64,000 nucleotides of DNA from Microbacterium halotolerans (GTDB lineage: Bacteria > Actinomycetota > Actinomycetes > Actinomycetales > Microbacteriaceae): positions 302,494 to 366,493 of the forward strand of contig NZ_KZ984052.1 of assembly GCF_003569805.1 (NCBI RefSeq). The letters are read 5' to 3'. The notes under the pieces are model-generated. The model ran no database searches, was not told where the DNA came from, and saw only the letters and a program-made list of their open reading frames with translations. Of the stretch, positions 23,741 to 32,266 are shown piece by piece. A program made the translations under genes and the position numbers. Every line of letters begins with the position of its first letter. Positions within the stretch are counted from its first letter, which is position 1.

Positions 23741-24660
23741 GCACAACGCATTCGACCCCGCGCGGCGCGCCGATCGTCTCCGTGTCCGACCTGCGCATGA
23801 CGTATGGCGACAAAACGGTGCTCGATGGCGTTGACCTCGAGATCCGTGAGGACGAGATCGTCGCGATGCTCGGCCCGAACGGGGCGGGAAAGAGCACCAC
23901 CATCGAGATTCTGGAGGGGTTCCGCACACCCTCATCCGGCACCGTCTCGGTCCTCGGCGCAGACCCGTCCCGCGGCGACGACGGTTGGCGGTCGCAGGTC
24001 GGCATCGTATTGCAGTCGTCGAGCGACCACGGGAAGTGGCGACCGCGGCAGCTGCTCCGCCATCTGTCCGACTACTACCGTCCGTATGTCGAGCCCTGGC
24101 CAGTCGACGAACTGCTCGACATCGTCGGCCTCACTGAGCAGGCGAATCAGAAGCTGCAGACTCTTTCCGGCGGTCAGCGCCGCCGTCTCGACGTAGCGCT
24201 CGCCGTCATCGGCCGGCCGTCCCTGCTGTTCCTGGACGAGCCGACCACGGGCTTCGACCCTCGAGCGAGGCGTGACTTCCACGACCTCGTGCACCGCCTC
24301 AGCGATATGGAGGGTGTCACGATCCTGCTGACGACCCACGACCTCGCCGAGGCAGAGGCGCTGGCGAGTCGGATCGTCATCCTGGCGGGCGGTCGCATCA
24401 TCGCCGACGGGTCGCCGCTGGCGCTCACCAGCGCGGTATCGCGCACCGCCGAGATCAGTTGGGTGACAGGCCAGGAGCGTCACCTGCACGCTGCGGAGGA
24501 TTCCACACAGTTCGTTCGCGAGCTGCTCACGCACGATGACGACGTCACGGATCTGCAGATCACACGGGCGACGCTCGAGGATGCCTATCTCTCGTTGGTC
24601 GAGCAGTTCGAGGCCGGACGCGAGCTGGCGACAACGCCCTTCGAGGAGGTCGAGCGATGA
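23737..24660 (+). CDS. ABC exporter ATP-binding protein (drug-resistance type)
   Basis: 307 aa. Walker A GPNGAGKST, Q-loop VLQSSSDHGKW, signature LSGGQRRRLDVALAV, Walker B LLFLDEPTTGFDP and switch LTTHD are all present. The C-terminal ~80 residues form the DrrA-like regulatory extension. It couples to the permease by an ATGA overlap. Probable function is efflux of a hydrophobic compound; the substrate is unknown. Confidence 0.92.
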   Translation: MSTTHSTPRGAPIVSVSDLRMTYGDKTVLDGVDLEIREDEIVAMLGPNGAGKSTTIEILEGFRTPSSGTVSVLGADPSRGDDGWRSQVGIVLQSSSDHGKWRPRQLLRHLSDYYRPYVEPWPVDELLDIVGLTEQANQKLQTLSGGQRRRLDVALAVIGRPSLLFLDEPTTGFDPRARRDFHDLVHRLSDMEGVTILLTTHDLAEAEALASRIVILAGGRIIADGSPLALTSAVSRTAEISWVTGQERHLHAAEDSTQFVRELLTHDDDVTDLQITRATLEDAYLSLVEQFEAGRELATTPFEEVER

Positions 24661-25544
24661 GTACCACCATCCAGCGGCGGACGCCGAGAGCGAACCCGAC
24701 GGCGAACGCGTATCGCACCGGGCTGCGGCGCGGGCTGATCTCCGCACGCATCCAGCTGACCACCCCGTCCGAGATCATCGGGATGGTCGTCACAACGGCC
24801 ATCATGATCGTTGCGCTCGTGCTGATGTCGCAGGCGAGCTTCGCCGGTTCGCCCGTCGACCTGGGCGCCATGGGGTTGCCCGGCGTGATCGCGATGGGCG
24901 TGGTCTTCGGCAGCACCATGGGCATCATCGGCGTGCTCTCGATGGACCGCACGAACGGCACGCTGCTGCGGTCGAAATCCGTTCCGGGAGGTACGACGGG
25001 CTACCTCGTGGGCGAGATCACTGCCAACATGCTTGCGAACGTCGTCTCCGCTGTGGTCATGCTGGTCGTCGGCCTCATCCTGTTCGCGGGTCTGGAGTTC
25101 GCGTCCCCGCTGCGGTGGCTCCTGTTCGTCGCCGTGCTTGTGCTGGGCATGATCTCGACGATGTCGATCGGCGCCGTACTCGGCGCACTCATCTCCAACC
25201 CGAAGCACATGCCCCTGGTGATGCTGCCGCTCCTTGTTCTGATCGGGATCTCTGGGATCTTCTACCCGCTCGTGGCGCTGCCAGGGTGGGTGCAGGGCAT
25301 CGCGCAGGCGTTCCCGCTGTACTGGTACGGTCTCGGAATGCGCGCCTCGCTGCTGCCCGAAGCGGCGAGCGCGGTCGAAGTCGCCGGTTCCTGGCGCCTG
25401 GAGTGGGTGTTCATCGTGCTCGCGATCTGGGCCGTGCTGGCGCTGGCGGTGGCGCCGAAGCTGCTGAGCCGGATGGCACGACGCGAGTCCGGATCGACGC
25501 TGGCTGCACGTCGTCGCGATGTGCAGCAGCAATGGGGAGTGTAG
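24657..25544 (+). CDS. ABC-2 type exporter permease
   Basis: 295 aa with about six helices. After a basic N-terminus (RRGLISARIQL) comes the ABC-2 membrane domain, with LSMDRTNGTLLRSKSVPGG between helices and GISGIFYPLVALPGWVQGIAQAFPLYWYGLGMR near the C-terminus, both typical of DrrB/YhhJ-like permeases. It starts in an ATGA overlap with the ATPase. Confidence 0.9.
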   Translation: MSTTIQRRTPRANPTANAYRTGLRRGLISARIQLTTPSEIIGMVVTTAIMIVALVLMSQASFAGSPVDLGAMGLPGVIAMGVVFGSTMGIIGVLSMDRTNGTLLRSKSVPGGTTGYLVGEITANMLANVVSAVVMLVVGLILFAGLEFASPLRWLLFVAVLVLGMISTMSIGAVLGALISNPKHMPLVMLPLLVLIGISGIFYPLVALPGWVQGIAQAFPLYWYGLGMRASLLPEAASAVEVAGSWRLEWVFIVLAIWAVLALAVAPKLLSRMARRESGSTLAARRRDVQQQWGV

Positions 25545-25550
25545 GTCGGC

Positions 25551-25772
25551 GTGGCGGAGACGGTTCACAACCGCATCGCGATGCTGCGTGCTGAGCGCAA
25601 CGTGTCGCGTCGCGAGCTCGCGGATGCGCTCGGCGTGCACTATCAGACGATCGGCTATCTGGAACGCGGTGAGTACAGCCCGAGCCTGTACGTGGCGCTG
25701 CGCATCGCCGCGTACTTCGAGGTGTCCGTGGAGGTGCTGTTCTCGACGGAGCCGTTCCCGCGCATCGGGTGA
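25551..25772 (+). CDS. Small XRE-type HTH regulator
   Basis: 73 aa, almost entirely a Cro/C1-type helix-turn-helix: NRIAMLRAERNVSRRELADALGVHYQTIGYLERGEYSPSLYVALRIAAYFEVSVEVLF. GTG start six bases after the permease stop, so it is cotranscribed and may regulate the exporter. Such tiny stand-alone regulators commonly follow ABC-2 exporters in Gram-positives. Confidence 0.9.
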   Translation: MAETVHNRIAMLRAERNVSRRELADALGVHYQTIGYLERGEYSPSLYVALRIAAYFEVSVEVLFSTEPFPRIG

Positions 25773-25774
25773 GG

Positions 25775-26071
25775 CTACTCGCCGGCGATGGCGCGGAGTG
25801 CGGTGAGGTGGTCTGCGTAGGCGCGTTCGCCGTATGCGGTGATCGATATCCAGGTGCGCGGTCGGGAGCCGACGTAGCCCTTGGTGATGCGGACGTAGTT
25901 CGTTCGGGCCAGGTGGGCGATCGCCTTGCTCAGGGATGAATCGTCGGCCTCGAGCAGGTCGCGCAGGATGCCGAACTCGATGTCGGCGTCGCGGCGCAGC
26001 GCGGCCATGAGTGAGAACCGGATGGGCGTCTGGAACGCAGGGTCGAGCCGGTGACGGGGGTGGGACATCAT
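25775..26071 (-). CDS. Winged-helix transcriptional regulator
   Basis: 98 aa. FQTPIRFSLMAALRRDADIEFGILRDLLEADDSSLSKAIAHLARTNYVRITKGYVGSRPRTWISITAYGERAYADHL is the winged-helix DNA-binding domain of MarR/ArsR-like single-domain regulators. ATG 26071 overlaps the stop of the upstream membrane protein as ATGA; a second ATG one codon later is equally possible. It converges on the XRE gene with only two bases between the stops. Confidence 0.85.
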   Translation of the reverse strand: MMSHPRHRLDPAFQTPIRFSLMAALRRDADIEFGILRDLLEADDSSLSKAIAHLARTNYVRITKGYVGSRPRTWISITAYGERAYADHLTALRAIAGE

Positions 26072-26979
26072 TCCTCCGCAGCGCGGGCGGTCGCCGGCAG
26101 GAATGCGGCGACACCCAGGAGAGCGGTCGTGAGGGCACCCGCCGAAATGCCCAAGAGCGGGTCGACCAGGGAGGTGTAGGCGTCGAAGAGAACAACCGTG
26201 ACGCAGACAGCACCGCACACGCCGAGGGCTGTCCACTGCCACCGACCCCACGCATAGCCGAGGCGAGACGGCGAGAATCGCGTTCGTGAATTCACCAACG
26301 TCGCTATGGAGGCCGCGAGGAAGCATGCGACCGCGAACGCATACAGCACGGCACTTGCGCGGGAATCGGTCGGGAACCCGATGGGTGTGAGCATGAGGCC
26401 GATACTCGCGGCAATGCACAACATGGTGACACGCGAGGCCGAGTCGAGCGGAGCGGCAGGTTGCTCTTTCGCTTCGACAGGGACGGAACGTGCCACCTGC
26501 CGAAGGCTCATAGGCAGAATGAGTGCCACCATGGCAATCGTCGTCGCCACAGCGATCCACCAAGGCACGGTGACGTCAGTGAAGATTCCGATCGTTGCCA
26601 CGACGAACACACTCGCACCGATGATCAGTGCGACCCACGTCGTGGCGAGGATCTTCCTGGTGCGCACGCGGAACCGTTCCCTGGCGCCGTCAAGGAGGTT
26701 GCTGCTTGCTATGAGAGGTGCGAGAAGCGCGAAGATGTGCGGGTGCACCATGTGTGTGGTTTCATCGCTGGTCACGCCGTAGCTCGCCAGCAGAAGCAGT
26801 ACGGTTCCGATGTAGGTGACGTGCGCCAGCTCGGTCCACATCCGGAGCACGGCGAACTCCCGCGGAGGATTGAGCGGCTCCGTCTGTTCGCGCAGCCTGT
26901 CGCGCTCCGCCAGTTGGTGCGCGGCGTCATCCGGGCCCTCGATCTGCGCGATCGGCTCACCCATCCACTCACTTGCCAT
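26068..26979 (-). CDS. Multi-pass membrane protein, unknown function
   Basis: 303 aa. The first ~45 residues are polar and acidic, then about eight hydrophobic segments follow (for example VTYIGTVLLLLASYG, ILATTWVALIIGASVFVVATIG, WWIAVATTIAMVALILPM, TALGVCGAVCVTVVLF). No family motif recognised. Coupled by ATGA to a winged-helix regulator, a pairing where the regulator usually controls the membrane protein. CATACT lies six bases before the ATG, suggesting a leaderless transcript. Confidence 0.75.
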   Translation of the reverse strand: MASEWMGEPIAQIEGPDDAAHQLAERDRLREQTEPLNPPREFAVLRMWTELAHVTYIGTVLLLLASYGVTSDETTHMVHPHIFALLAPLIASSNLLDGARERFRVRTRKILATTWVALIIGASVFVVATIGIFTDVTVPWWIAVATTIAMVALILPMSLRQVARSVPVEAKEQPAAPLDSASRVTMLCIAASIGLMLTPIGFPTDSRASAVLYAFAVACFLAASIATLVNSRTRFSPSRLGYAWGRWQWTALGVCGAVCVTVVLFDAYTSLVDPLLGISAGALTTALLGVAAFLPATARAAEE

Positions 26980-27098
26980 GTGGAAAGTATGGGCGTGTCA
27001 GAAACCACTCGCAAGAGTCGCTGCGCGATAGCTGCCGTTGATGCGTACTCCGCCGCACACATATGGCGCGTCATGAGCATTCGGCGGGGGAGCGCCAG

Positions 27099-27104
27099 TA
27101 GCCT
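27099..27104 (+). promoter_or_regulatory. Candidate -10 box for leaderless lsr2
   Basis: TAGCCT lies seven bases before ATG 27112; no ribosome site is visible. Confidence 0.45.
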
Positions 27105-27111
27105 TACCGAT

Positions 27112-27453
27112 ATGGCGACACGCACGGTGGAGAAGGTTCTCGACGACCTCGATGGCACCGAGCTCTCCTCGGCGGTGGCGGAGCGGGTCGTGCTGTCGCT
27201 GGACGGTGAGGCGTACGAACTCGACCTGTCTCCGCGCAACGCCCGTGCGCTGCGCGACGCGCTCGAGCCGTACATCCGGGCCGCGCATCGTGCGCATGCG
27301 GAGCGGGAGCGCAGCGAGTATCGGGTGACCAGGCTCGCGCGCGCCGTACCGCTCGCCGAGGTGCGCCGGTGGGCTGCTGCCAACGGCTACGATTTCGCCG
27401 CGCGGGGCGCTGTGCCCAAGCACGTGCGGGAAGCATACAACGCGGCGCACTGA
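27112..27453 (+). CDS. lsr2: Lsr2-family nucleoid-associated protein
   Basis: 113 aa. The N-terminal dimerisation domain reads LDDLDGTELSSAVAERVVLSLDGEAYELDLSPRNARALRDAL. The C-terminal DNA-binding domain ends in EVRRWAAANGYDFAARGAVPKHVREAYNAAH, matching the Lsr2 helix pair and RGxxP hook, here with Ala where the usual AT-hook-like RGR has Arg. Lsr2 silences AT-rich, often foreign, DNA. Its place at the edge of the accessory segment fits. The start at 27112 excludes an upstream extension that would overlap the neighbouring gene. Confidence 0.9.
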   Translation: MATRTVEKVLDDLDGTELSSAVAERVVLSLDGEAYELDLSPRNARALRDALEPYIRAAHRAHAERERSEYRVTRLARAVPLAEVRRWAAANGYDFAARGAVPKHVREAYNAAH

Positions 27454-27462
27454 GTTCGTTGG

Positions 27463-27519
27463 TTCGCGAGACGCCCGGATGTGGTCCGAACGGGCGACCA
27501 GAGCGGCGCATCTCGGCAA
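27463..27519 (+). repeat. 57-bp palindrome-ended element, copy A
   Basis: Begins TTCGCGAGACGCCC and ends GCGCATCTCGGCAA. It aligns without gaps to copy B at 28491-28547 (39 of 57 identical, the last 12 all identical). The ends are near-inverted (CGAGACGC/GCATCTCG). It lies between lsr2 and the siderophore-interacting protein gene. Confidence 0.5.
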
Positions 27520-27577
27520 TGAGTCTGCACCCAGGTGGCCCGATGCGGAGCTGCACGGAGAGCGCGGGGAGTCTAAG

Positions 27578-27596
27578 TTAGGTGAGGCTACGGTAA
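27578..27596. promoter_or_regulatory. DtxR/IdeR-type iron box
   Basis: TTAGGTGAGGCTACGGTAA matches the actinobacterial iron box TTAGGTTAGGCTAACCTAA at 15 of 19 positions. It lies 16 bases before the siderophore-interacting protein start, so iron-dependent repression is expected. Confidence 0.75.
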
Positions 27597-27611
27597 GGAA
27601 TCCATGGTTGG

Positions 27612-28484
27612 ATGGATGAGATGACTGACAAGCCCACCGGCGGACGCCGCCGTACACCGTACGTGTTCGAGGTTGTTCGCACCGAGGCGGTGAGCCCGCA
27701 TATGGTGCGCGTGCACTTCGGCGGACCAGGGGCAGACGCGTTCATAGCGGGAATCGACGAGCAGAAGGCGCTGTCGACCGAGAAGTACGTCAAGCTGCTC
27801 TTCGCCAGCCCAGAGCTGGGGCTGGAGCACCCGTACGACATGGAGCTGCTGCGCGAGACGCTCGCCCCGCAGGACATGCCCTCCCGACGCACGTACACCA
27901 TCCGGTCGATCGACGAGTCGGAGCGCACGATGGCGATCGATTTCGTCGTGCACGGCGATGAGGGTCTTGCCGGCCCGTGGGCGGCGAACGCGCAGCCTGG
28001 CGATCTCGTCACACTCAATGGTCCAGGTGGCATGTACGCGCCGGCTCCGGATGTCGACGAGCACCTCTTCTTCGGCGATGAATCGGCGATTCCCGCCATT
28101 GCGGCCGCAGTCGAATCTCTCGGTCATGACGCGAAGGGGCTGGCGATCATCGAGGTCGCCTCCGCCGAGCACGAGGTCGCGTTCGAAGCGCCGGACGGCG
28201 TCACCGTGCGCTGGCTGCACCGCGACGGTGCCCACTACGGCGACGCTCTGGTGACGGCGGTCGCGGCGCTCGACGCACCGACATCGGTCGTCGACGTCTT
28301 CGCTCACGGTGAGCGCGAGGCGATGAAGCGGCTGCGCCCGCTGATCAACACGGAATGGGGAGTCCACCGTTCCCGGCTGTCGCTGTCGGCGTACTGGGCG
28401 TACGGGCGCGCCGAGGACACGTTCCAAGCCGAGAAGCAGACACCGCTGGGCCAGATCTTCGATCCGGAGCCCGCGCAGAGCTGA
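27612..28484 (+). CDS. Siderophore-interacting protein (NAD(P)H ferric-siderophore reductase)
   Basis: 290 aa. The FAD-binding part has MPSRRTYTIRSID (RxYT motif) and HGDEGLAGPWAANAQPGD; the NAD(P)H part has FFGDESAIPAIAA. C-terminal SAYWAYGRAED is typical of SIP enzymes, which release iron from imported siderophores in the cytosol. An iron box precedes it. ATG 27612 and ATG 27621 are both possible starts. No siderophore synthesis or import genes lie in the window. Confidence 0.93.
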   Translation: MDEMTDKPTGGRRRTPYVFEVVRTEAVSPHMVRVHFGGPGADAFIAGIDEQKALSTEKYVKLLFASPELGLEHPYDMELLRETLAPQDMPSRRTYTIRSIDESERTMAIDFVVHGDEGLAGPWAANAQPGDLVTLNGPGGMYAPAPDVDEHLFFGDESAIPAIAAAVESLGHDAKGLAIIEVASAEHEVAFEAPDGVTVRWLHRDGAHYGDALVTAVAALDAPTSVVDVFAHGEREAMKRLRPLINTEWGVHRSRLSLSAYWAYGRAEDTFQAEKQTPLGQIFDPEPAQS

Positions 28485-28490
28485 TCCGGG

Positions 28491-28547
28491 CTCGCGAGAT
28501 GCACCCATGTCGTTCGCGAGGGCGCATTTCTCGGGGCATCTCGGCAA
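28491..28547 (+). repeat. 57-bp palindrome-ended element, copy B
   Basis: Begins CTCGCGAGATGCACC and ends GGGGCATCTCGGCAA. Arms CGAGATGC and GCATCTCG form a perfect 8-bp inverted repeat. It starts six bases after the siderophore-interacting protein stop, so copies A and B flank that gene. Confidence 0.5.
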
Positions 28548-28621
28548 AGCCCAGGCAGTTCGCGGGCTGGAGCGGCAGCGGGGTGCGGGGGTTTTTCAGG
28601 GGCGGCGCGGGTGTCAACGGG

Positions 28622-28627
28622 TAGCGT
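28622..28627 (+). promoter_or_regulatory. Candidate -10 box upstream of uppP
   Basis: TAGCGT, 45 bases before the GTG start. The GAAAGAGAGC stretch between them supplies a ribosome site. Confidence 0.35.
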
Positions 28628-28672
28628 TTGGTCGGGCGCGGACGCGCCGCATGCCGACCCGAAAGAGAGCAC

Positions 28673-29506
28673 GTGAACTTCTTCGAGGCCATCATCCTCG
28701 GGCTCGTGCAGGGACTGACCGAGTTCCTGCCGATCTCATCGAGCGCGCACCTGCGCATCGTCGGCGAATTCCTGCCGTCGCACGTCGACCCCGGCGCGAC
28801 TTTCACCGCCATCACGCAGATCGGCACAGAACTGGCCGTGCTGGTGTTCTTCGCGGGCAAGATCGGCCGCATCATCAAGCAGTGGTTCCTCGCGCTGATC
28901 GGCAAGGTCCCTCGGAACGATCCGGACGCCAGGATGGGCTGGTTGGTTATCCTCGGGTCGATCCCGATCGGCATCCTCGGCTTCACCCTGCAGGAGTACA
29001 TCCGCGACGTGTTCCGCAACCTCTGGCTGGTCGCCGCGGTGCTCATCGTGTTCGGCGTCATCCTCGGCATCGTCGACCGGATGGCCTCCCGCGCTCGCGC
29101 GATGGACGACGTCACATATCCGCACGGCCTGACCATCGGCATCGCGCAGGCGCTCGCGCTCGTGCCGGGCGTCTCGCGATCCGGAGCGACGACCACGGCT
29201 GCTCGTGCGCTGGGCTACAACCGTGTCGCCGCAGCCGAGTTCGCCTTCCTGCTCGCCGTGCCCGCCGTGATGGGGTCAGGCCTGTACGAGCTCCAGCACG
29301 GTCTCGAGCAAGGAGGCGCAGGCCCCTACGGCTGGGGCGGAGTCATCGCCGCGACCCTCGTCGCCGGCATCGTCGGCTGGCTCGTCATCGCCTATCTGAT
29401 GCGCTACCTCAAGCGCGGCAGCTTTCTGCCGTTCGTGATCTACCGCGTCGTGCTCGGCGGCGTGGTCATGGTGCTGCTCGGCACCGGCGTGCTCTCACCG
29501 CTCTGA
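28673..29506 (+). CDS. uppP: Undecaprenyl-diphosphate phosphatase UppP (BacA)
   Basis: 277 aa integral membrane enzyme that recycles undecaprenyl pyrophosphate for cell wall synthesis and confers bacitracin tolerance. Active-site motifs: GLVQGLTEFLPISSSAHLRI at the N-terminus and PGVSRSGATTTAARALG at about 165. Around eight hydrophobic helices. GTG start with a purine-rich ribosome site. It converges with the PAC2 gene; the 75-base gap contains imperfect inverted repeats (CTGAGC/GCTCAG) that may terminate both. Confidence 0.95.
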   Translation: MNFFEAIILGLVQGLTEFLPISSSAHLRIVGEFLPSHVDPGATFTAITQIGTELAVLVFFAGKIGRIIKQWFLALIGKVPRNDPDARMGWLVILGSIPIGILGFTLQEYIRDVFRNLWLVAAVLIVFGVILGIVDRMASRARAMDDVTYPHGLTIGIAQALALVPGVSRSGATTTAARALGYNRVAAAEFAFLLAVPAVMGSGLYELQHGLEQGGAGPYGWGGVIAATLVAGIVGWLVIAYLMRYLKRGSFLPFVIYRVVLGGVVMVLLGTGVLSPL

Positions 29507-29581
29507 CGCCCAGGATGTTTCTGAGCGGGTTCTGCGCGCGTCGATGACGAGAACGCAGCGGAGGTCGTGCGCAGGGCTCGC

Positions 29582-30439
29582 TCAGCGGTGGCCCTTGCCA
29601 CGATCGTCGCGGTTGAGGTACTTCTCGAAGGCGCGGGCGATCGCGTCACCCGAAGCCTCTGGAGCCTCGACGGTGTCGCGATTCTCCTCGAGCAGCCGGA
29701 TGTACTCGCGCATCTCCTCGTCCTCTGACGCCGCCGCATCGATCGACGCCTCCCATGCCGCCGCCTCGGTGTGCAGCGACCCGTGCGGGACGGACGCTCG
29801 GGTGAGCAGCTCCAGTCGCTCGATGAGCGCGAGCGTCGCCTTGGGAGACGGAGCCTGGCTCGCCACATAGTGCGGGACGCTCGCCCACAGGGACGCGGTC
29901 GGAAGCCCGGCGGTCTCCGCAGCGTCCTGCAGCACGGAGAGGATCCCCACCGGCCCCTCGTACGTCGCCTCGGTGAGGGCCAGGTCCTCGCTGACGGCGT
30001 GATTGTCGCTCGTGGCCGAGATCGCGATCGGTCTCGTGTGCGGCACGTCCGACATCATCGAGCCGAGTGTGACGAGCCCCGTGACGTCCTCGCGCAGGGC
30101 CACATCGATGAACTCCGCGACGAACGCCCGCCATGCGCGCGCCGGCTCCACGCCGGTGAGCAGCCACAGCTCCGGGCCTTCGCTTGCCGCCGTCGGTCGG
30201 TACAGCGTCGCCTCCGGCCATTCCAAGCCGCGCGACCCGTCCGCCTTCGTCTTCAGGTTCGGGCGCGTGTACTGGTAGTCGAAGTACAGCTCCGGATCCA
30301 CGGAGGAGACGGGCTCGTAGGCGCCGTTCCGGCGGAGCTGTTCGACCGCACCCGATGCGGCCTCGCCCGCGTCGTTCCATCCGTCGAACGCCGCCACGAT
30401 GATGCGGCTGCCGAACGTCGACTCCGAGCTTTTCGTCAC
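29582..30439 (-). CDS. PAC2 family protein
   Basis: 285 aa. The PAC2 (proteasome assembly chaperone 2) fold is indicated by IIVAAFDGWNDAGEAASGAVEQL at the N-terminus, LTGVEPARAWRAFVAEFID, LGSMMSDVPHTRPI and SLWASVPHYVASQAPSPKATLALIERLE. The bacterial role is unclear. Its homologue sits near the proteasome region in mycobacteria, which agrees with the neighbourhood here even though the proteasome genes are absent. GTG start after GGGAGGAG. Confidence 0.87.
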   Translation of the reverse strand: MTKSSESTFGSRIIVAAFDGWNDAGEAASGAVEQLRRNGAYEPVSSVDPELYFDYQYTRPNLKTKADGSRGLEWPEATLYRPTAASEGPELWLLTGVEPARAWRAFVAEFIDVALREDVTGLVTLGSMMSDVPHTRPIAISATSDNHAVSEDLALTEATYEGPVGILSVLQDAAETAGLPTASLWASVPHYVASQAPSPKATLALIERLELLTRASVPHGSLHTEAAAWEASIDAAASEDEEMREYIRLLEENRDTVEAPEASGDAIARAFEKYLNRDDRGKGHR

Positions 30440-30508
30440 TGCACTCCTCCCGACCCGATGCCAGGTCTTCCCGACAGCCTATGCGCAGGACGCTCACCGT
30501 GTGCCAGA

Positions 30509-30514
30509 TACGCT
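30509..30514 (+). promoter_or_regulatory. Candidate -10 box for leaderless HAD/trmI operon
   Basis: TACGCT lies six bases before ATG 30521. Confidence 0.45.
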
Positions 30515-30520
30515 GGTGGA

Positions 30521-31186
30521 ATGACTTCTCCACGCGCCGTGCTCTGGGATATGGACGGCACACTGATCGACAGCGAGCCCTACTGGATCGCCGCCGAAAC
30601 CGCCCTGGTCGAGTCCTACGGGGGCACATGGTCGGCAGAGCAGGGCTATGAACTGATCGGGAACGCGCTGCCGGTGTCGGCCAGACTGCTGCAGGCCGCC
30701 GGTGTGAAGATGGAGATCCCTGAGATCGTCGACCACCTCACTGCGGCGGTGATGGACCGCATCGTCACCTCGGGCGTGCCGTTCCGCCCCGGCGCACGCG
30801 AACTGCTGTTCGACCTGCGCCAGGCGGGTATCCCGACGGCGATGGTCACGATGTCGATGCGCCGCCTGGCGAAGACCGTGATCGAGCGCATCGACTTCCC
30901 CGCATTCGACCTGCTCATCGGCGGCGACGACGTCGAACGCCCCAAGCCCGACCCTCATCCCTACCTCACCGCGGCCAAGTCGCTCGGTGTCGACATCGCC
31001 GACGCGATCGCCATCGAGGATTCCACGGCCGGTGTCACTTCGGCCGTGGCCTCGGGCGCTGTGACGATCGGTGCGACCAACATCGTCGACATCTCCGGCC
31101 TCGGCGCCGACGTCGTGTGGAACGGGCTCGACGGGCGCACCGTCGGCGACCTGACCGAGCTGTTCCGCCAGGTGCGCACCTCGTGA
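30521..31186 (+). CDS. HAD-superfamily hydrolase (beta-phosphoglucomutase-like)
   Basis: 221 aa. HAD motif I DMDGTLIDSE (nucleophile Asp), motif II VTMS, motif III Lys in RPKPDPHPY, motif IV AIEDSTAGVTSA. The helical cap between residues ~18 and 85 places it in subclass I, with phosphoglycolate- or sugar-phosphate phosphatases. The substrate is not predictable. Its stop overlaps the trmI start as GTGA. Confidence 0.9.
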   Translation: MTSPRAVLWDMDGTLIDSEPYWIAAETALVESYGGTWSAEQGYELIGNALPVSARLLQAAGVKMEIPEIVDHLTAAVMDRIVTSGVPFRPGARELLFDLRQAGIPTAMVTMSMRRLAKTVIERIDFPAFDLLIGGDDVERPKPDPHPYLTAAKSLGVDIADAIAIEDSTAGVTSAVASGAVTIGATNIVDISGLGADVVWNGLDGRTVGDLTELFRQVRTS

Positions 31187-32256
31187 TCGACAAGCCTCGC
31201 GGGCCGTTCCGCTACGGCGATCGGGTGCAGCTGACGGGCCCGAAAGGCAAGCTGCACACCGTCACGCTGCGCGAGGGCGGTGAACTGCACACGCACGTCG
31301 GTGTGCTCACGCACGCACAGCTGATCGGGTTGGCGGACGGTTCGGTCGTCGAGAACACCGCGGGACACGAGTACCTCGCGCTGCGCCCGCTGCTGCGCGA
31401 CTTCGTGATGTCGATGCCGCGGGGCGCGGCCATCGTGTATCCGAAGGATGCGGCGGCGATCGTTCAGCAGGCCGACATCTTCCCCGGGGCCGTCGTCGTC
31501 GAAGCGGGCGTCGGGTCGGGCGCGTTGTCGCTGTCGCTGCTGCGCGCCATCGGCGAGGGCGGCAGCCTGACCTCGTTCGAGCGCCGCCCGGACTTCGCCG
31601 AGGTCGCCTCCCTCAATGTCGAGACCTTCTTCGGCGAGCTGCCGCCGCAGTGGCGCGTCGTCGAGGGCGACCTGGCAGAGGAGCTGCCGGCTGAGACCGA
31701 GCCGGGAAGCGTGGACCGCATCGTGCTCGACATGCTCGCCCCGTGGGAGGTCATGCCGGCGGTCGCCGATGCGCTCGCACCGGGCGGCGTCGTGATCTGC
31801 TACGTCGCGACCGCCACACAGCTCTCTCGCACGGCCGAGTTCATCCGGGGCCTGGGCGGGTTCACGGATCCCGATGCGTCGGAGACGATGGTGCGCGGCT
31901 GGCATGTCGAGGGCCTCGCGGTGCGTCCCGATCACCGGATGGTCGCCCACACCGGATTCCTCCTGACCGCGCGGAAGCTGGCGCCGGGCACGATCGCACC
32001 AGAGGCGAAGCGCCGGGCGTCGAAGAGCAGCTACGGCGACGAGGACGTGGAGATCTGGACCCCGGGCGCGGTGGGCGACAGGGAGATCACGGACAAGAAC
32101 CTCCGCAGACGTGTCAGGGAAGCGCAGAAAGCCGTCGACGGCGCGCGGATCGCTGCGGCGTCGCGCCGGGCCGATGAAGGTCATGACGAGGAACCGGAGA
32201 CGGTTCATCCTGAACATCCAGCCGACGATGAGGGAGAGGCCCCTACCCGTGCTTAG
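31183..32256 (+). CDS. trmI: tRNA (adenine-58-N1) methyltransferase TrmI
   Basis: 357 aa. N-terminal beta domain (FRYGDRVQLTGPKGKLHTVTL), then a Rossmann methyltransferase with VVVEAGVGSGALSLSLLRAIG (SAM site) and DRIVLDMLAPWEVMPAV (catalytic region). TrmI makes m1A58 in the T-loop. A ~70-residue charged C-terminal tail is longer than usual. In other actinobacteria trmI is the gene just before the proteasomal ATPase arc/mpa; here the FKBP lipoprotein follows after 10 bases. Confidence 0.93.
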   Translation: MIDKPRGPFRYGDRVQLTGPKGKLHTVTLREGGELHTHVGVLTHAQLIGLADGSVVENTAGHEYLALRPLLRDFVMSMPRGAAIVYPKDAAAIVQQADIFPGAVVVEAGVGSGALSLSLLRAIGEGGSLTSFERRPDFAEVASLNVETFFGELPPQWRVVEGDLAEELPAETEPGSVDRIVLDMLAPWEVMPAVADALAPGGVVICYVATATQLSRTAEFIRGLGGFTDPDASETMVRGWHVEGLAVRPDHRMVAHTGFLLTARKLAPGTIAPEAKRRASKSSYGDEDVEIWTPGAVGDREITDKNLRRRVREAQKAVDGARIAAASRRADEGHDEEPETVHPEHPADDEGEAPTRA

Positions 32257-32259
32257 ACT
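32254..32259 (+). promoter_or_regulatory. Candidate -10 box for FKBP lipoprotein gene
   Basis: TAGACT overlaps the trmI stop and lies seven bases before GTG 32267, favouring that start over GTG 32249. Confidence 0.45.
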
Positions 32260-32266
32260 GAGGCGC

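Noticed and set aside
14108..27453. Complete prophage or integrative element
   Set aside because: Only an integrase fragment is present. No phage structural, conjugation or replication genes and no second attachment site were found in the window.
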